The notes under the pieces are model-generated. The model saw only the letters and a list, made by a program, of their open reading frames with translations, was not told the DNA's origin and did not search any database. A DNA stretch of 64,000 nt from Larimichthys crocea (Eukaryota; Chordata; Actinopteri; Sciaenidae): the NCBI RefSeq assembly GCF_000972845.2, contig NC_040021.1, positions 7,173,291-7,237,290 of the forward strand. The letters run 5' to 3'. Position 1 is the first letter of the stretch. Each line of letters starts with the position of its first letter. Of the stretch, positions 22,901 through 36,900 are shown piece after piece. The translations under genes were made by a program, and so were the position numbers.

Positions 22901-23879
22901 AAAACATACAAAAAACATAAAAACACAGAAGAGTTTAGAGATCCTGTAACTAGCTGCCATCAATGTGACGCATGTCTCATTAGAAAATAGCTGTACTAGT
23001 TTCCTTACGAGTTCATGGTCTCAGTCACTAGTTTCAAGTCTTCTCTCATATAGCATGATGTTTATTTTATAAATGATGATCCTGTTTAGTGTTAAATAAG
23101 TGATAAAGCAGGGTGGCTGCCTTGTGATTGACAAGTCCTTCTCAGTGAGTCTGTCCAGCTCAACACACCAGGCTCACGACGCTTAGATCAAACTGTCAAA
23201 ATAGGCAGTGCTGATCAAATATGAGTCAAGATTACTGCACTGATTTCAATTTTTTCAGAAACAGGTTTTTAAAATGTCGTGTTTAGTTGTAATACAGGAA
23301 CACTTGTGACTATTCCTGCTTGAAAAGAGTCTAAACTAAGTCTGAATCAGACGTCTCTCTCTGAAAAAATTTCCTGTGACCAGCCTTTGTACTCGACCCG
23401 ACGATTGGGAAAACGACAGCCAAGCTGTTCCCGGCCCTCTGACATAGTTGGGAGTAATTGCGGGGAGGGTAATTATATCTATGATGGTTTGAAGCTTTCA
23501 GAGTTAAATTAGGAAGCAAACCTCACAGACCAAATGTTCCTCCATGTCAGCTATGCACAGACAGACAGGCAGGCAGACAGACAGACAGGGTGTAGTTATC
23601 ACTGAGGCCAGGCTGGAAATAACAATCTACTCACCATGGGAGTCCAGTGGGGTAACTGGTGAGACTTTTGGACACGGTCATAACTTGACAGCTCTTCAGT
23701 AAAGTCATAATTAGCATCCATAAAACCTTTCAGTTGCACACTTTCATTGACTTTCACACGCACCCACCTGTTCAGCTGCCTTTCTTTATCGCTGGCTTTC
23801 CTTTAATGGAGCTGTCCAGCATTTTGGAAACCATGCTTACCCTCTGTGATGCTGTGGCTGCTACACGATTTTGGTCTCA

Positions 23880-24380
23880 ACGCGGCTTCATATCCCACCA
23901 GGAGAGTTTAAGAAGCGGAGCGTTTTTCTCGCTGGACATTGATAACTTGCTTAGATTAGGTCTTTTTTTTTTCTGGTGTTGCTTCTACGCTTCCATGAGT
24001 AAATAGGCTACGTAGTTAAATTGTTTTAGTTGTTTTCATGATCTGAAGTTTGCACATGGTGTTTTTATTTAGAAAGTCTGTTTGTGTGCTGTATTCTTTG
24101 TAGAGCTGACTTGGAGAGCCGCTTCTGGGACGATTCTGAAACAGCGGAGCTTTGAAACATTGACTAGAATGACCGCAAATAGCTCCGGCAGTCACACAGG
24201 CACGCGTTTTCAAAAGAAAACACCCTGTTCAAACTTGTGAAAACAAAGAAACAATTGCAACTACTTAGCATATATACATATTTAGAAGTGCATAAACCAG
24301 GAAAGACCACCAAATCTGGGCAAGTTAACAAAACCTGGGGGAAAAAACATTTCTGAAATGTTACCAGTGGGGTTTGAAGT
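23880..24380 (+). repeat. dispersed repeat family D, copy 2
   Basis: A diverged partner of 18900-19215, sharing the TTAAATTGTTTT, GTTTGCACA and GCTTCTGGGACGATTCTGA blocks in the same order. Confidence 0.4.
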
Positions 24381-25761
24381 TGGTTTGAATGGACCAAAAC
24401 AGTGTTGCGGCTGCAACGTGATGGATGCCTGGTGGGGTTTCGCTGTAAAGCTCAGTGATTAACACAATAAAGTTCATTAATTTAATCAGTACAAACAGCG
24501 CAGCAAGAAAAGGAGCTCTTTGTAAAAACCAAATAACCAGAATAATAAAATAATATTGCTGTAACACTTAAATGTTTATCTGCTCATATTCAAGGACCTC
24601 TTGACAGTGTTGGCAGGAAGACAAATACTCTGAAGATCGGCAACATAGCAGCGTCAGGGTCGGTGAATGTTGTCCTCACTGCTATGGGAGGATCAGTGTG
24701 TCACAGTTTGTATGCATACCTTAAAGAGGCAGGACGCCAGTCTGTGTCAATATATGGTCACATGACGGTGTCAGCAAGTTCAGAGACCCAGAATTGTTGA
24801 TTTTTTTTTATTCAAATGTTCTTGGTTTCATGTGAACGGGAATCAGTAACATATTTGAAATAAGCAGGAATTAGCTGGTTTGGATGCTCTCACACTGAAC
24901 TGTGCCGCGACCAGCCAAGACCAGCTCCAGTTCCAGAGCAGAGCCTGAGCCGCAGTGCCAGTCAGTCAACCAATCTTTGGCAACAGTATTGTCTCTGTAA
25001 CATTAGATGATGGAAACTAAATATATTTCTAAGAAGGTGCAACTGGTTTAAGAATTGAAGCAAAATATACCAAACGTTTCATGGTGATAGCTTCTTAAAC
25101 ATGAGGACTTTCTACTGAATATCTTTGGTTGGATACAAAACAAACTTAATGACATCTCCACAGACATTTTTCACTCTTTCCTGACATTTCACAGGCTCTG
25201 TGATTAATCAAGAAATGACCCTAAAGATGGAATCAAACAGAAAAATAAACATTAGCTGCCGCGCTAAAGATGCTATCTACAAAACTTAAAAGCAAGTTGG
25301 AAATAAGCTTATTTGTCAGGCACCATTAGAGGATATAATGAAGCCTGCTCTCTACTACTGTAGTGCAATGTGAAACTGTCCAATCGGAGCTGTGAAATAT
25401 CAGCTCAGAACTACAGATTCAGTTGGAGGAAGACATGACCTACATACTTATCCAAATATCTGTCTAAAGCTCCTGAAATATCTGCACATTCCAGTTTTTC
25501 ATCCACATTTTTGCAGCATGAGAAGATTTGACGTGGAGTCAAGTGTCATCGTCTCAGTCAGAGAGTCTGTGATGATGAGTCTGTGAGCTTTTTAAGAAAG
25601 ACAGTCACACTTGACTTACTGTAGAGACAGAGGCAGAGGATCAGCTGTGTGAGAGAGAGTGTGTGTGTGTCTGAGTGTGTGAGTGTGAGTGAAAGGAGGA
25701 ATCCTTCTTTTGTCTCCATGAAGCGTGAAGTCTCCTGGGAGGCTTTTAAATCCCCTCTGGA

Positions 25762-25762
<1 letters not shown>

Positions 25763-25801
<39 letters not shown>

Positions 25802-25819
25802 GTGCGTGTGTGCGTGTGT
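25763..25819. repeat. (TG)n microsatellite, interrupted
   Basis: TG repeat with several CG interruptions; dtnb intron 1. Confidence 0.9.
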
Positions 25820-26106
25820 TACTAAGAAAATGTGTGTGTGTATGTTACTAAGAAAATGTGTGTGTGTTGGGTCTCGGCTTGTCACTGCATTTATACAAGG
25901 AATGCAAATATTTGTGTGCGTGCGTGTGTGTGTGTGAGAGTTTCAGTTTTGGGTGTAGTGTAACTGTTCCCATGGCGACCAATATCCTCTGGTGTTTTCT
26001 GTGTCTCCTGACAGCAGTTTGACAGCTTCTTTCTTTCTTTCTTTCTTCCTCCCTTCTTCTTTTCTCTCTTCCTCCCTTCCTTCTTCTTTTCTTTTTTCCT
26101 TTACAC

Positions 26107-26181
<75 letters not shown>

Positions 26182-26183
26182 TC
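26107..26183. repeat. (CTTT)19 microsatellite in a pyrimidine-rich block
   Basis: CTTT units run to 26183. They are preceded from about 26026 by a less regular CTTT/CTTC pyrimidine tract. The KERK-type frame on the other strand is an artefact of this repeat. Confidence 0.95.
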
Positions 26184-26808
26184 ACAGTCCCTCCCTCCCT
26201 CTCTTTGTACCCTTGTTAAATGCCAGCCTTCAGGTCAGATTTCATCAGCTGTTCTCATTAATGTGTTTATTTACTGAGCACTCAGCTCATCCTCTGGTGG
26301 CCCTGAATTTGACTCTCTTTAGTGTGTGTGTGTGTGCGTGTGCGTGTGCGTGTGTGTGTGCGTTGGTATGCGTACAGTAGACGGTGTCTATAAATAAAAG
26401 TTACAGTTACTCTGGTACTTACTGCCTGGTTTGTTAGTGTCATTGTTGTAAAGTTAATCTGAATTTCACTTTTCAAATAAATCATGTCATCTAGAACATT
26501 TTAAGAATTGATTGCTGTCAGTCTTTGAACTTGTTGTCGACTGTATTTCCTGCCAAAGACTAAATATGGAAATGCATTGAATTAACACCAAACAATGTTC
26601 ATTCACATTCACATTCACAACGTACATGGGAGAAACGAGTCGGATACTGAATTGGAGGTTTAAACTAACTGGTTCAACACACAAACATTTTAGATGATTT
26701 CTTACAAATAAATCAAATCAAATAATAAAAACTCAGGAACCATCATCGGATCGATCATTGCAGGACAGTGTTCAGAGTTTGGGATCAATCTCAGACCTGT
26801 GTTTCAGG

Positions 26809-28552
26809 ATGGTGATGGAGGAGGGGGGGCAGAGAGACAGAGGGAGGGGGACTCCAGCGACAGCAGGACCAGAGGGGAGACAGATCTTTGTGGAGCTTGG
26901 TGAGTGACCTTTGACCCCCAGTGTAACTCCAGGCATGTTTCATACTTTACATGCATACATTACCTTCCCTCCTTTGACCTGGCAGAGCTGATGAAAGTTT
27001 TCTTCTTTTCATCACAGCGGAGCAGAACTTTGATGCCATTTGTCTCTCTACATATCGAACAGCGTGCAAGCTCAGATTCATACAGAAGAGATGCAACTGT
27101 AAGTCAGTCTAAAATATACTTTTTGAAATCAGTACGTGTGAAGTCGCTGACTTAACTTCTCTCACTCCAGTGCATCTGATCGACATTTACAATGTGATTG
27201 AGGCGGTGCGGGATGCTGGTCTGAACGCTGTGGAGTTAAATGCCGGTATCTCCGTGACCAGACTGGAGAACTTGGTGTCCTCCCTGTTCAACCAGCTCAG
27301 CAAGCGCCTGCCCACCACACACACCATCAACCCTCGAGAGAGCACCGCCCTGTTAGTCGAATTCTTACTGGCCGCCGTTGACAGGTACATACAGAGAAGT
27401 CTGAGGAGGAAACTGTGTATTTTTTGCATGTTGACATCCAGTTATTCAAATATGAAACATCTACATGTGTGACGGCGACATTATACTGCTCTACAGTGTC
27501 ACATGTGTTTGTTTGTGCGTTTTTTGTTTCAGTGAGCCAGACAGCCGTCTGACGGTGCTCTCCGTGAAAGCGATGCTGGCCATGCTGTGTGGAGGGAAAC
27601 TGATAGATAAACTCCGCTGTGAGTACCAGCTGAAACCATCAGGACTGGTCTTACACTGATCTCACACACGGACATGAACTCACTGATTCCACATGTAGGC
27701 TTTGGGTGTAAACACAAATCGTAACGTGTGTGTTTTTTGTATGTTAATGCAGTATAGACAGTGCACTTGAATTAACTTTTTTTTTTTTTTTAACGTGCGA
27801 TATTGCTAAATCGTTGTTGTGTGTTGCTTTTTAGCATCATTTCAGAGGACGATAAAAATATTTGAATATATTTCCACTTTATTATATCTAATAATTCAAT
27901 CTTTCAGTGTGAATTTCATTTGTATGTGTGCCACCTTGTGGAAAATGTAGGTCACTGCTGCTGTCGCTCCTGTTAATTTACCCGCTCTTTTATTAATTAT
28001 TATTGATGTTGTGAGGACACAACGCATTACAGACTCACCTCCCACCTGGGGACAAAAAACTTAAGATTTAGGTTCAGTTCTTGAACCTAGGCATGTAGTG
28101 TGGCTAAAGTTACGGATGGAAGTGAACATAATTTGTGTGTGTGTGTGTAGATGTGTTTTCTCAGGTGTCTGACTCCAGCGGTGTGTTGCTTCAGTCCAAG
28201 TTTGATGCTTTTCTGAGGGAGGCTCTCAAGCTGCCCACCACTGTGCACGAAGGACCGTCCTTTGGCTACACAAACAACATTGCACGCTCATGCTTCCCAC
28301 AACAGGTACGCTCACACACCTCATCCATCTGTCCTTTATTATATGTTTATTTTATAGTAATATACCTGCTATTCCTGGATTATAAGTCTGATTCGAGTGC
28401 TTCATTTTTGTTTAATTGTGACTTTTTCTGTGTTCTTTTGTCGTTGATGTAGAAGAGGGTGATGCTCAACATGTTCCTGGATATCACAGCTGACCCTCCT
28501 CAGTGTCTTGTCTGGCTGCCTCTCATGCACCGCCTAGCCAACGTGGAGCATG

Positions 28553-28601
<49 letters not shown>

Positions 28602-28887
28602 TAGTGTGTTCAGTTGTGTTCTCTCTTTCTCCACCTGTGAGAAACCATCTTCTTTCTCTCCCGCTCTCTCAGTCTATCATCCCGTCACATGCTCCTACTG
28701 TCGTGGCAATGGCATGACAGGCTTCCGCTATCGCTGCCTCCGTTGCCGCGGTTACCAGCTCTGCCAGAACTGCTTCTGGCGTGGCAACGCCAGCGGCTCT
28801 CATAGCAACCAGCATCAGATGAAGGAGCACTCGTCCTGGGTGAGTCACACCGTGTGATTACTCATTCATCGCACCAGGGGGCACTCC

Positions 28888-28941
<54 letters not shown>

Positions 28942-30889
28942 GTTTGATCCAAAACCTGTGAATATCCCTTGATAAATCCAGACAGGGAGAAAAAGTGTAT
29001 TTCCATTCAAATATTGTTACATTTTAGGTAATTATGATGTATTTATTTTAAAAAAATCTTCCAGAAATTCCTAAAAAGTTGCACTCGCCTGAGGAGGAAA
29101 ATGTTTTCACTGAAGAATTTATGAATTAATAGATGGAAACATAGTTATTGAATTATTCATCAGCCAGGCTTGGCATAATTTGACTTATTAATGTTTCAGT
29201 TTCAGGGACAAATCCCATCACAAGTGTAGCTCCTTTTCCCATCACAGGCAACTCATCCTAATAATCCTCAGCAGACTTTACATCTCATTTCAACAAATTT
29301 TAGTCTGTTTATTCTCAGTTTATCTGCTTCATTCCAGTGTTACAACGACAGAAAATGTCTTCCAAGTTCAAATATTTGATGTATTTCCTGTGTTTTCACA
29401 GCAATTTGTCACCCACACATCTGAAAGGATTTCTTAGTGAGAGAAAACGTACTGTACGTAGATCATAGTGAGTCAAAGCAGTCAGAAAAAAAAAAGCAGA
29501 ACTGTAGCAGACCTGACACAGAAGAGAAGACGGGACACGGCAAACCTCACCCAGATCAGCGATAACCCCAAACTTCACAAAGTTACAGCTTTATCAGCAA
29601 AGATTACTCTTGAATTTCTTCAAGAAATGTCTTCTACAAATGTCTGTCAGTTTATGAATGTTGGCCTCACATTTATGTCTGTGTGTATATATTCATATAT
29701 ACTGTATATGTCTGTGTGTGTGTGTGTGTGTGTGTTTATAGAAGTCGCCGGCGATGAAACTTGGTCGAGCCCTGAGCAGGACTCTGGGCTGTGTGTCGTC
29801 CAGAGAGCCCCCTCATCCCATTTACCCAGAAGAACCTGAGAGGACCCTCAACCTCTCCAACATCGTGTAAGACCTCACAACACGGAATGTCAAAAACAAT
29901 CTCACACGGTTTGGAAAGCAGGGCTTAGAAATATGCTTATGAAGTGTTGGGGTCAGACTGCACAATGTCAGCCCAGTCTGGCAGATGTAGTCTGATCTGT
30001 GTGGAACAACAATGGTCATCGAGCATGTTTTATCTCTGTCTTGTGGACACCTCTTGACGTTTCAACTAAAAGACTGTAGCATGTTGTAATTTTTTTACCC
30101 TCTACGATGAAATCCTGACATGTTCCAGTAAGAGTACAGAGCGTTCTTCTGTGTAGAACAGTAAACATGGTGAAACAAAAGGAAGAGGTTGCATCGCCTG
30201 TTCCAGTCAGTATCATACACACCCCCTCTGTTTGTATATATTATATGGAGTGTTAATGCAGCATGAAACTCTAGTTAATGTTCAATCGGGCAACAGTTGA
30301 GCTTCGTGGGAGCTCTAATGGGAATGTTAACACTGAGTAGCAGACTGTACACAAAAAGTTCAGATAACATTCGACCTCAAAAGTCCCTCCTCTATCACCA
30401 ACCACTTTGGCTGCTCCGCCCCTCGTGGTGCATCCACACGGTTTGATTTCCCAAACTGCAGCAGATTGGGTCATTACAGACCTCAAGGCACTGGGCACAT
30501 ATTCAGGCAAGCACACAGGCTGCACCTAGCACAGATAGACGTGAGTACGCTCATAACAACGACGCATCAGGTTTACTTCTCTCCCGAATGTTTGTGAATA
30601 TCTGTCTTTGTTTTTTCTCTTCGATCTGCGTTCACTCTCCGTCTCTCTCTCCTTCTGTTTTCTCCCCCTCCGGTGATCTTTGCCCTGTCTGTGTTTGCTC
30701 AGACTAGTTCAGCTCACTGTTGCATGATTGCACCCAAAGGCACGTGAGAGTGTGTTAGTGTGTGAGCAGGAGTGAAAGAATGTGTGTTTTCTGATAGTCA
30801 GGGCTTTGTGTTTTAATGTTTTAATGTTGTTATCATCACTCTGTTTATGCTGTTGATACTATAGGTCTGATGCCTTGTGTTGTATTTGA

Positions 30890-30929
<40 letters not shown>

Positions 30930-33900
30930 ATAGCCCCGCTCGCTCGATCAGGAACAGCAGTGAGGCCATGTTGCTGTCCTCATCAGCGCCCGAGTCCTCC
31001 AAGAGGTAAAGACTGACACAGTTTGTCGACTTATTAGAAACTTAAAACATGTTGCCGTACTTTGGTAATGAACAGCTTGATTCAACATAAATGAGTTTTT
31101 TTTTTAAATAGCATCCTTCATTCCCTAATTCTTTGTAAATGACTATTTCCTCCACACAAACTTTTCACCAATTAAGAATTTAATTTCGCTGGTTAGATTG
31201 GATGAAAAATACATTTGGCTGTCTTATGCAGGAATTAGTTACAAGATGAGTTTAAGAAAATAGAGCTAAATCACTGCTGTGCCGATTGATTGATTGATCA
31301 ACCAGGCAATCAGAAAACGAATCAACAGCAGTTTTTATAGTCAGTTTGAATTTTACTAAACTAAATTTTCACATTTCCAAGTTTTAGCTTTTGAATCGTG
31401 TTAGGTTTTCTTCCAGTGACACACAGAATGAACTTTTCAAGTATCAATACCATGTCAAATATAACAAGTATTCACCCAGTAGGTCACCCAGTACTAATTA
31501 AAAAGTCAAACATGAAATTCACTTGAACGTTTCCAGCATATTATAAATTCACCCAAAGAAAAACCTTCTCCTAACTAAGGCGTCTGAAAGAACAAAACAC
31601 ATATGTCAGTTTCTTTTCTTCAAGTGCAGCACATCGAGACATTTTCCGGACCAAATCATTAATGATTAATAAAAAAACGTGAACACAGAAGTGAATTAAA
31701 CAGATAGCATCTGAAAATGTGTACATTAAAGATCTACATTATGTGGTTTTATATGATACCTTTTACTTTGTAACAGCAGTATGAGACAAAACACTGAATG
31801 AAAATAATTAAAAATAAGCAGTTTATTGTTTGCAGATAGGTTTATATCCTGTCTTGTTTTCCTCTCATTCAGTTTGGCAGCCGCTCGGCGCATGAACGAG
31901 GAACACGCTCTGATTGCTGCGTATGTGAATCGCCTCCAGAGCAGTCCATGGTGAGCGAGGTGACCCAGCAGGGGGTAGTTACATAATGGAATCAGGGAGG
32001 GTGTGAAGAAGAGAGCAAGGTGCCATGGTGCAGTACAGTTGGGCCATAACTCAGTCAGACTGGTTTCAAATTTGATCCTGTCTAATTATCGTTAGCCTGA
32101 AGAGCAAAAACAACAAAAAAAAAAAATTGTAAATCATGTTTATACCTGATGAACTTTAAGGCTGGCCGATCTTACAGAGTACAAAGTTACATAGTGTGAG
32201 AACAGACGTACAGGTGGCAGAGTGGGAATGACAGAAAATATAAATTATTAGTTTCTTTTGCTGTCATTAAGTTCCTTGTTTGTTTTTCTTTGTGTCAATG
32301 GTGTGTACAGTCCCAACAGGCAAGATGAGGAGCACAAACTGATCGCCCGCTACACCTCCAGACTGGCAGAGACCGACGGCACATCAGTGAGTCAATAACG
32401 CCTTTTTTCTCACACACAGTAAACGGCAAACACATAAATACACACTCAGGTACGTTCGTGTAACATGTACACAGAGCGTGACACTCATTGGGTGGTCAAT
32501 CTCTCTCAAACAAGCTTCAGTACATGTGTGTGTGTGTGTTTCAGGTGATACCTAACCGGAGCATCAACTTTGATGTGAACAAACAGAAGCGGGAGCTCAT
32601 CGCTCAGCTGGAGTGCAAAAACAGGTAGAAATGTGTGAATTATAGATGAGATAGTCATTTAAATTATTTCCCTTTTAGTTCGACTCATGCTCTTGTACAC
32701 AAGAATGTGAATATATGTCTATATCTGTATATACATTAGGGTTTCAGGGGTGTTTCTTTCTGGTTGGTACACTGGTGTCCCTGCACAGTTTTACCCTTAA
32801 ACTCAGAGAACACTGCTTTTATTATGAAAAGACAAATGGAGAAATGTATCTACTGTACGAGCTCAACCCTCTGCGGTCCCATCAATGCATTATCAATTGC
32901 TTTTGCAATCATGGACAATTGCTAGGACAGCAGAGGTTTAATGTCTTTATTAAAGTATATATTAAACATTGTACATTGTACTTTCCTCCTGCAGAAGCAT
33001 GTGAACATTGTTGTCTTTTGACAGTCTGTTCAGTCATGTAACGCTCCCCCGGCCTCAGCTGACGAATATGTTTTTCATTTCCCAGAGAGATCTTGGCAGA
33101 GATCAAACGTCTCCGTGTGGAGCATGACGCGGCGTGCCAGGCCAGCCCGGAGAAGGGCAGCACCAACCCAACTCTGCTGGCTGAGCTTCGTCTGCTCAGG
33201 TAAACAAAGAATCCACCATAGAGCAAGACTTAAGCTGGGTAGTCTGTTCTGCTGATTCACGTATACATACGACGACCACCGTTTGTTCTTGTTTGGACGC
33301 CATTCCTGTGTGTCATACCTACTGAAACCATGCCCAAATATCATTTTTTAAAAACAAAGTTTGTCAGCCCGTACCACGCGTGTCCTGCGTTGTGCGCCAC
33401 AGTGTCAGATTTGGCGGGAAATGTGCCGTGTTGCTTTGCAGCACAGAGGGAGAGTGCTTTATGGCAGATGGCGGGGACAGATGGTGGATTCTGTGAAAAG
33501 CCAATATAAAAAATCTTCTAACTTCTAACATATTCATGCTTTTTTTGGTAAAAACAAAAACTCCCAAGGGAGACTCGATATGAATATTCTGCCCATGGGG
33601 GAGTTGCTGTAGCGACAGTGTGAGGATACTGGTGGATACATTTTAATATCAGTATAGTATCTTTGACCTTACTTTGACGCTTCTAGTTTTTGTTTGTTTG
33701 AACTTTTCTCAGTCAGTGTCCGTTTGGTTCAAGCCACTCGAGGGCGCCAAATTCAAGTTTTCATCTTCTACACATACAAGAAGGTTCCCGGTTCGAAACT
33801 CGGCTGGGGCCTTTGCATGTTCTCCCCGTGTCTGTGTCAGCTTTCTCTGGGTACTCTGGCTTCTTCCCACAGTCCAAAGACATGCAGGTTAATTAGTGAC

Positions 33901-36900
33901 TCTAATGTGAATGGTTATTTGTCTCTATGTGCCCTGTGATGAACTGGTGACTGGCAGCCTTACACCCAAAGTCAGCTGGAGTAGGGGTTACAGAAAATGG
34001 ATGGATGTTCTACACATAGTATAAAGGAAAGGAAATTCTGCGAACCAATCACTCAGTCAATCTGTCTCTTTCAGTCTGAGCCACTGACAGTACAAAGAAT
34101 GGACAGGTGACATCACCCACACCTCTTTCAGCTCCTGGCTAATCTAAAAATCGTCAAATGGGTGCTGCTTCAGTTCCCCGTCGGAAAAGACTGAAGGACT
34201 GTCAGTGAAAATATTCCGAATATGGCGTTAAGCTATTCGAGTCTTTTCGGTACATTTCGCTGCTGCCTCCCGTCCACAGCTGTACATTTCTTATCTCCTG
34301 TGCCTGAGGCAGCTGTCAATCAAAACCTGATCACGCCACCAGAGTCCTGAGAAACGATCCGAAAACACTGAAAACGAAAAAGTTTTCAAACTTCTTCTGT
34401 AATCGTTATGGATGTTTGTTTCCACTCAGATTTCTGTGGACTCTCGACCTTGATTATCATCCTGTATATGCATTTAGACTCTTTCAAGCCACATTTCCAG
34501 ATGGTGCAAAACACAATATGCCCTGTTTAGTTCTTTGTAAATGATGCTGACAAGAATATTCAAAACATGCTGTGGTGCATTTAGAGTTTTTCTGACAGCT
34601 CTTCTATTTTCTAATTTAAAATAAATGCATGTGGAGTGAAAAACTGAAAACAACCTTAATGACACACGTTAGCTAATACCCATATTTCAAGGTAACAACG
34701 CTGCAACCAACTGCGCCATCCTTCCTAACATCTCAGCAGCACACACTGTAGCTATTCAAACTTAAATTCAGGGATTTTTATTGAAGAAAACCTCAAAGAA
34801 AATCCGTTAAATATGACTCCAAATGAAATTATTATTTGGACCTTTCTGACACTCCCACTGTTGAAGCTTTACTTTGGGATCATAACGACTTAAATCTGGA
34901 GTTACTGCATGACTCACACTCTTGTTTTACTTGTTTATTTACTCATTTATCCTACCATGTGAAGTGGAGCCAAGCAGGAAAGAGAGGAGCTGTTTAATGT
35001 CCCATCCAGACCACATACTGTTTGGAAAGAACAACTGTAAACACCTCTATATGTTTGTTACTCTGTAATGATGTTAGTCACTTAAAATTGGCCTCCTGGG
35101 GCTGCCAGCTCACTGTAAATAATAAGAATTTGAATGCAGTTTAGATCAAAATTGTGCTTCATCAAATACTTCGAAGGCCTTGTGGTGGTCTGCATGATGC
35201 ATGAACCAGCACACATCAGTCCTGATTTGTGTTTTCGAGGTTTTTAAAAGTTTGATTTCAAGGTTTCGTGGCCCGTCGCAGATGCTCGTGATGCTCTCAT
35301 GTTCCCGTCAGCGAGCTCTCTCACATCTCATCTTCCAGCCTCTGACAGGAAAACGTCAAGGATTTCTGACCCTGTGTTCTTTTTCGTCTGATTCTTCCAC
35401 GATTTGCGTTTTCTCTGCCGATGTCCTCACCTGGCTTCTTCCAGCTATCTCCTGGGAGTCGTTCATTGATTATCTTGTGCTCAAAAGCCTCCTTGAGTAC
35501 CATCGAGTCTCTTATTTCGCTCACCAGGAGGACCTGACAACTGTCTGCTGAGGTGTAGGCAAGAGAGAGAGAGAGAGAGGAGTTTTGGCAGTTTCCCAGC
35601 TGTGTTTTATTCACTCATAAACCTCATCACACAGCTGGACTGGAGCGTGTTAGCATTCGCACAAGGTAACTTTATATTCACGCCCCTGCACATGAATACC
35701 AGATTATTGATCTGGCTAATGGAGATCGAGTTTATGTGGCGTAGCACAAATGAACAAGTGCTAAATCAAACGCGGAGATTAAACTCCATGCTCTCAGAGT
35801 TTTGTCTGAATGCTCGTACATTCTGTAACCTCAAACTCTCACTGTCTCCTGCCTCCTGCGAGTCCTCCGGGGTCTTTTGTTGCTGCCTCCTGACAGTCTG
35901 TTATGTGGCAGTAATGGAGGGCTGCTGTTGTTGTGTGTTGCAGACAAAGGAAAGATGAGCTGGAGCAGAGGATGTCGTCCCTGCAGGAGAGCAGGAGGGA
36001 GCTGATGGTACAGCTGGAGGGACTGATGAAGCTGCTCAAGGTGACACACTCACACACAGACTGCCTATTGTTTTCCAGCATGGTGTATTGTCGCACATGG
36101 GAGGGCAAAGTTTCACTTGTTTCTTCACACCTCCTCAAGTCTGTCCTTGCCTCACTTCTCCCTCTTGCTGTTTCCTCCTTTAATAATTTAACTTTTTCCA
36201 ACTCTGACCTGTTTCTGACCTCTTCTTCTTCTTCTCCGTCCTTTTTCCTCCCCGTTTGTTTTCCGACTGTCCGTGTTGTGGCCCTGTAGGATGAGGAACA
36301 GCGACAGGCAGTAAGTTTATCGCCTTTATGTTGGACTCAGGGTGGTGTAAGTGTTTCAGTTTCAGGCCCTAAATTCATGCAGAAACTTTAAATGTCAACT
36401 TTACAAGCAATGTGGGAACTGCTTAATTTTTCCATTTTTAAATAACAGCTCGGCTTTTTCCAGCAGAACTTTCACTACATTGCACAGATGATGTCAGCTG
36501 TGACAAAAAAATGACAAGTTAGATGTTTCCGAGAGTCGTAAATTATGATCATCATCCGTATCCTCATAAATCCATCTTAGGCCCAGGCGGCTGGCTCTTC
36601 TCACGCCTCTCCTTCCCGGCCGAGTCCTTCAACAGTCCGCTCTGTCGGCGCCGCGTCTCCCCAGGCTCACATGTATCCTCCTCAGGATTCACTCGCCGGG
36701 GTGGGTGGTGACGTACAAGAAGCATTCGCCCAAGGTGAGAAGCTCATGTTGCACACAAAGATACAGATCTCATAGCTTTGGTTTAGTTATCGCTCTGAGA
36801 AAAAGTTCAGCGAGTGATGAATTTACAGTGACAGTTTCTGGCATTTAACCTCACACGGACACACGGGAGAAATGTTTCTAATGGGATCGAACAAGATTTA

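Larger units (their letters stand above)
13011..26807 (+). other. dtnb: dtnb first intron (repeat-rich), possible extra leader exon
   Basis: No coding exon is recognised in these 13.8 kb. The stretch holds the repeats listed separately. A second leader exon is possible at 21858-21908. Unassigned sections are about 13300-13940, 15700-17170, 17450-18370, 24400-25740 and 26184-26800, in which I see only short frames and small microsatellites, including a (CAGA/CAGG)n tract near 23562-23588. Confidence 0.5.

Noticed and set aside
25943..26185. 80-codon reverse frame rich in KERK
   Set aside because: Artefact of the (CTTT)n microsatellite.
1762..26807. ASXL2 exons, searched for because of conserved gene order
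   Set aside because: No frame with ASXL-type conserved sequence or a PHD finger was seen in this interval on either strand.
28459..28857. 132-codon continuous frame across dtnb exons 6 and 7
   Set aside because: It reads through intron 6 including the CA repeat; the true exons are 28453-28552 and 28673-28839.
35201..35551. 116-codon forward frame inside dtnb intron 13
   Set aside because: No homology that I recognise, and no donor/acceptor pair to join it in phase with neighbouring exons.
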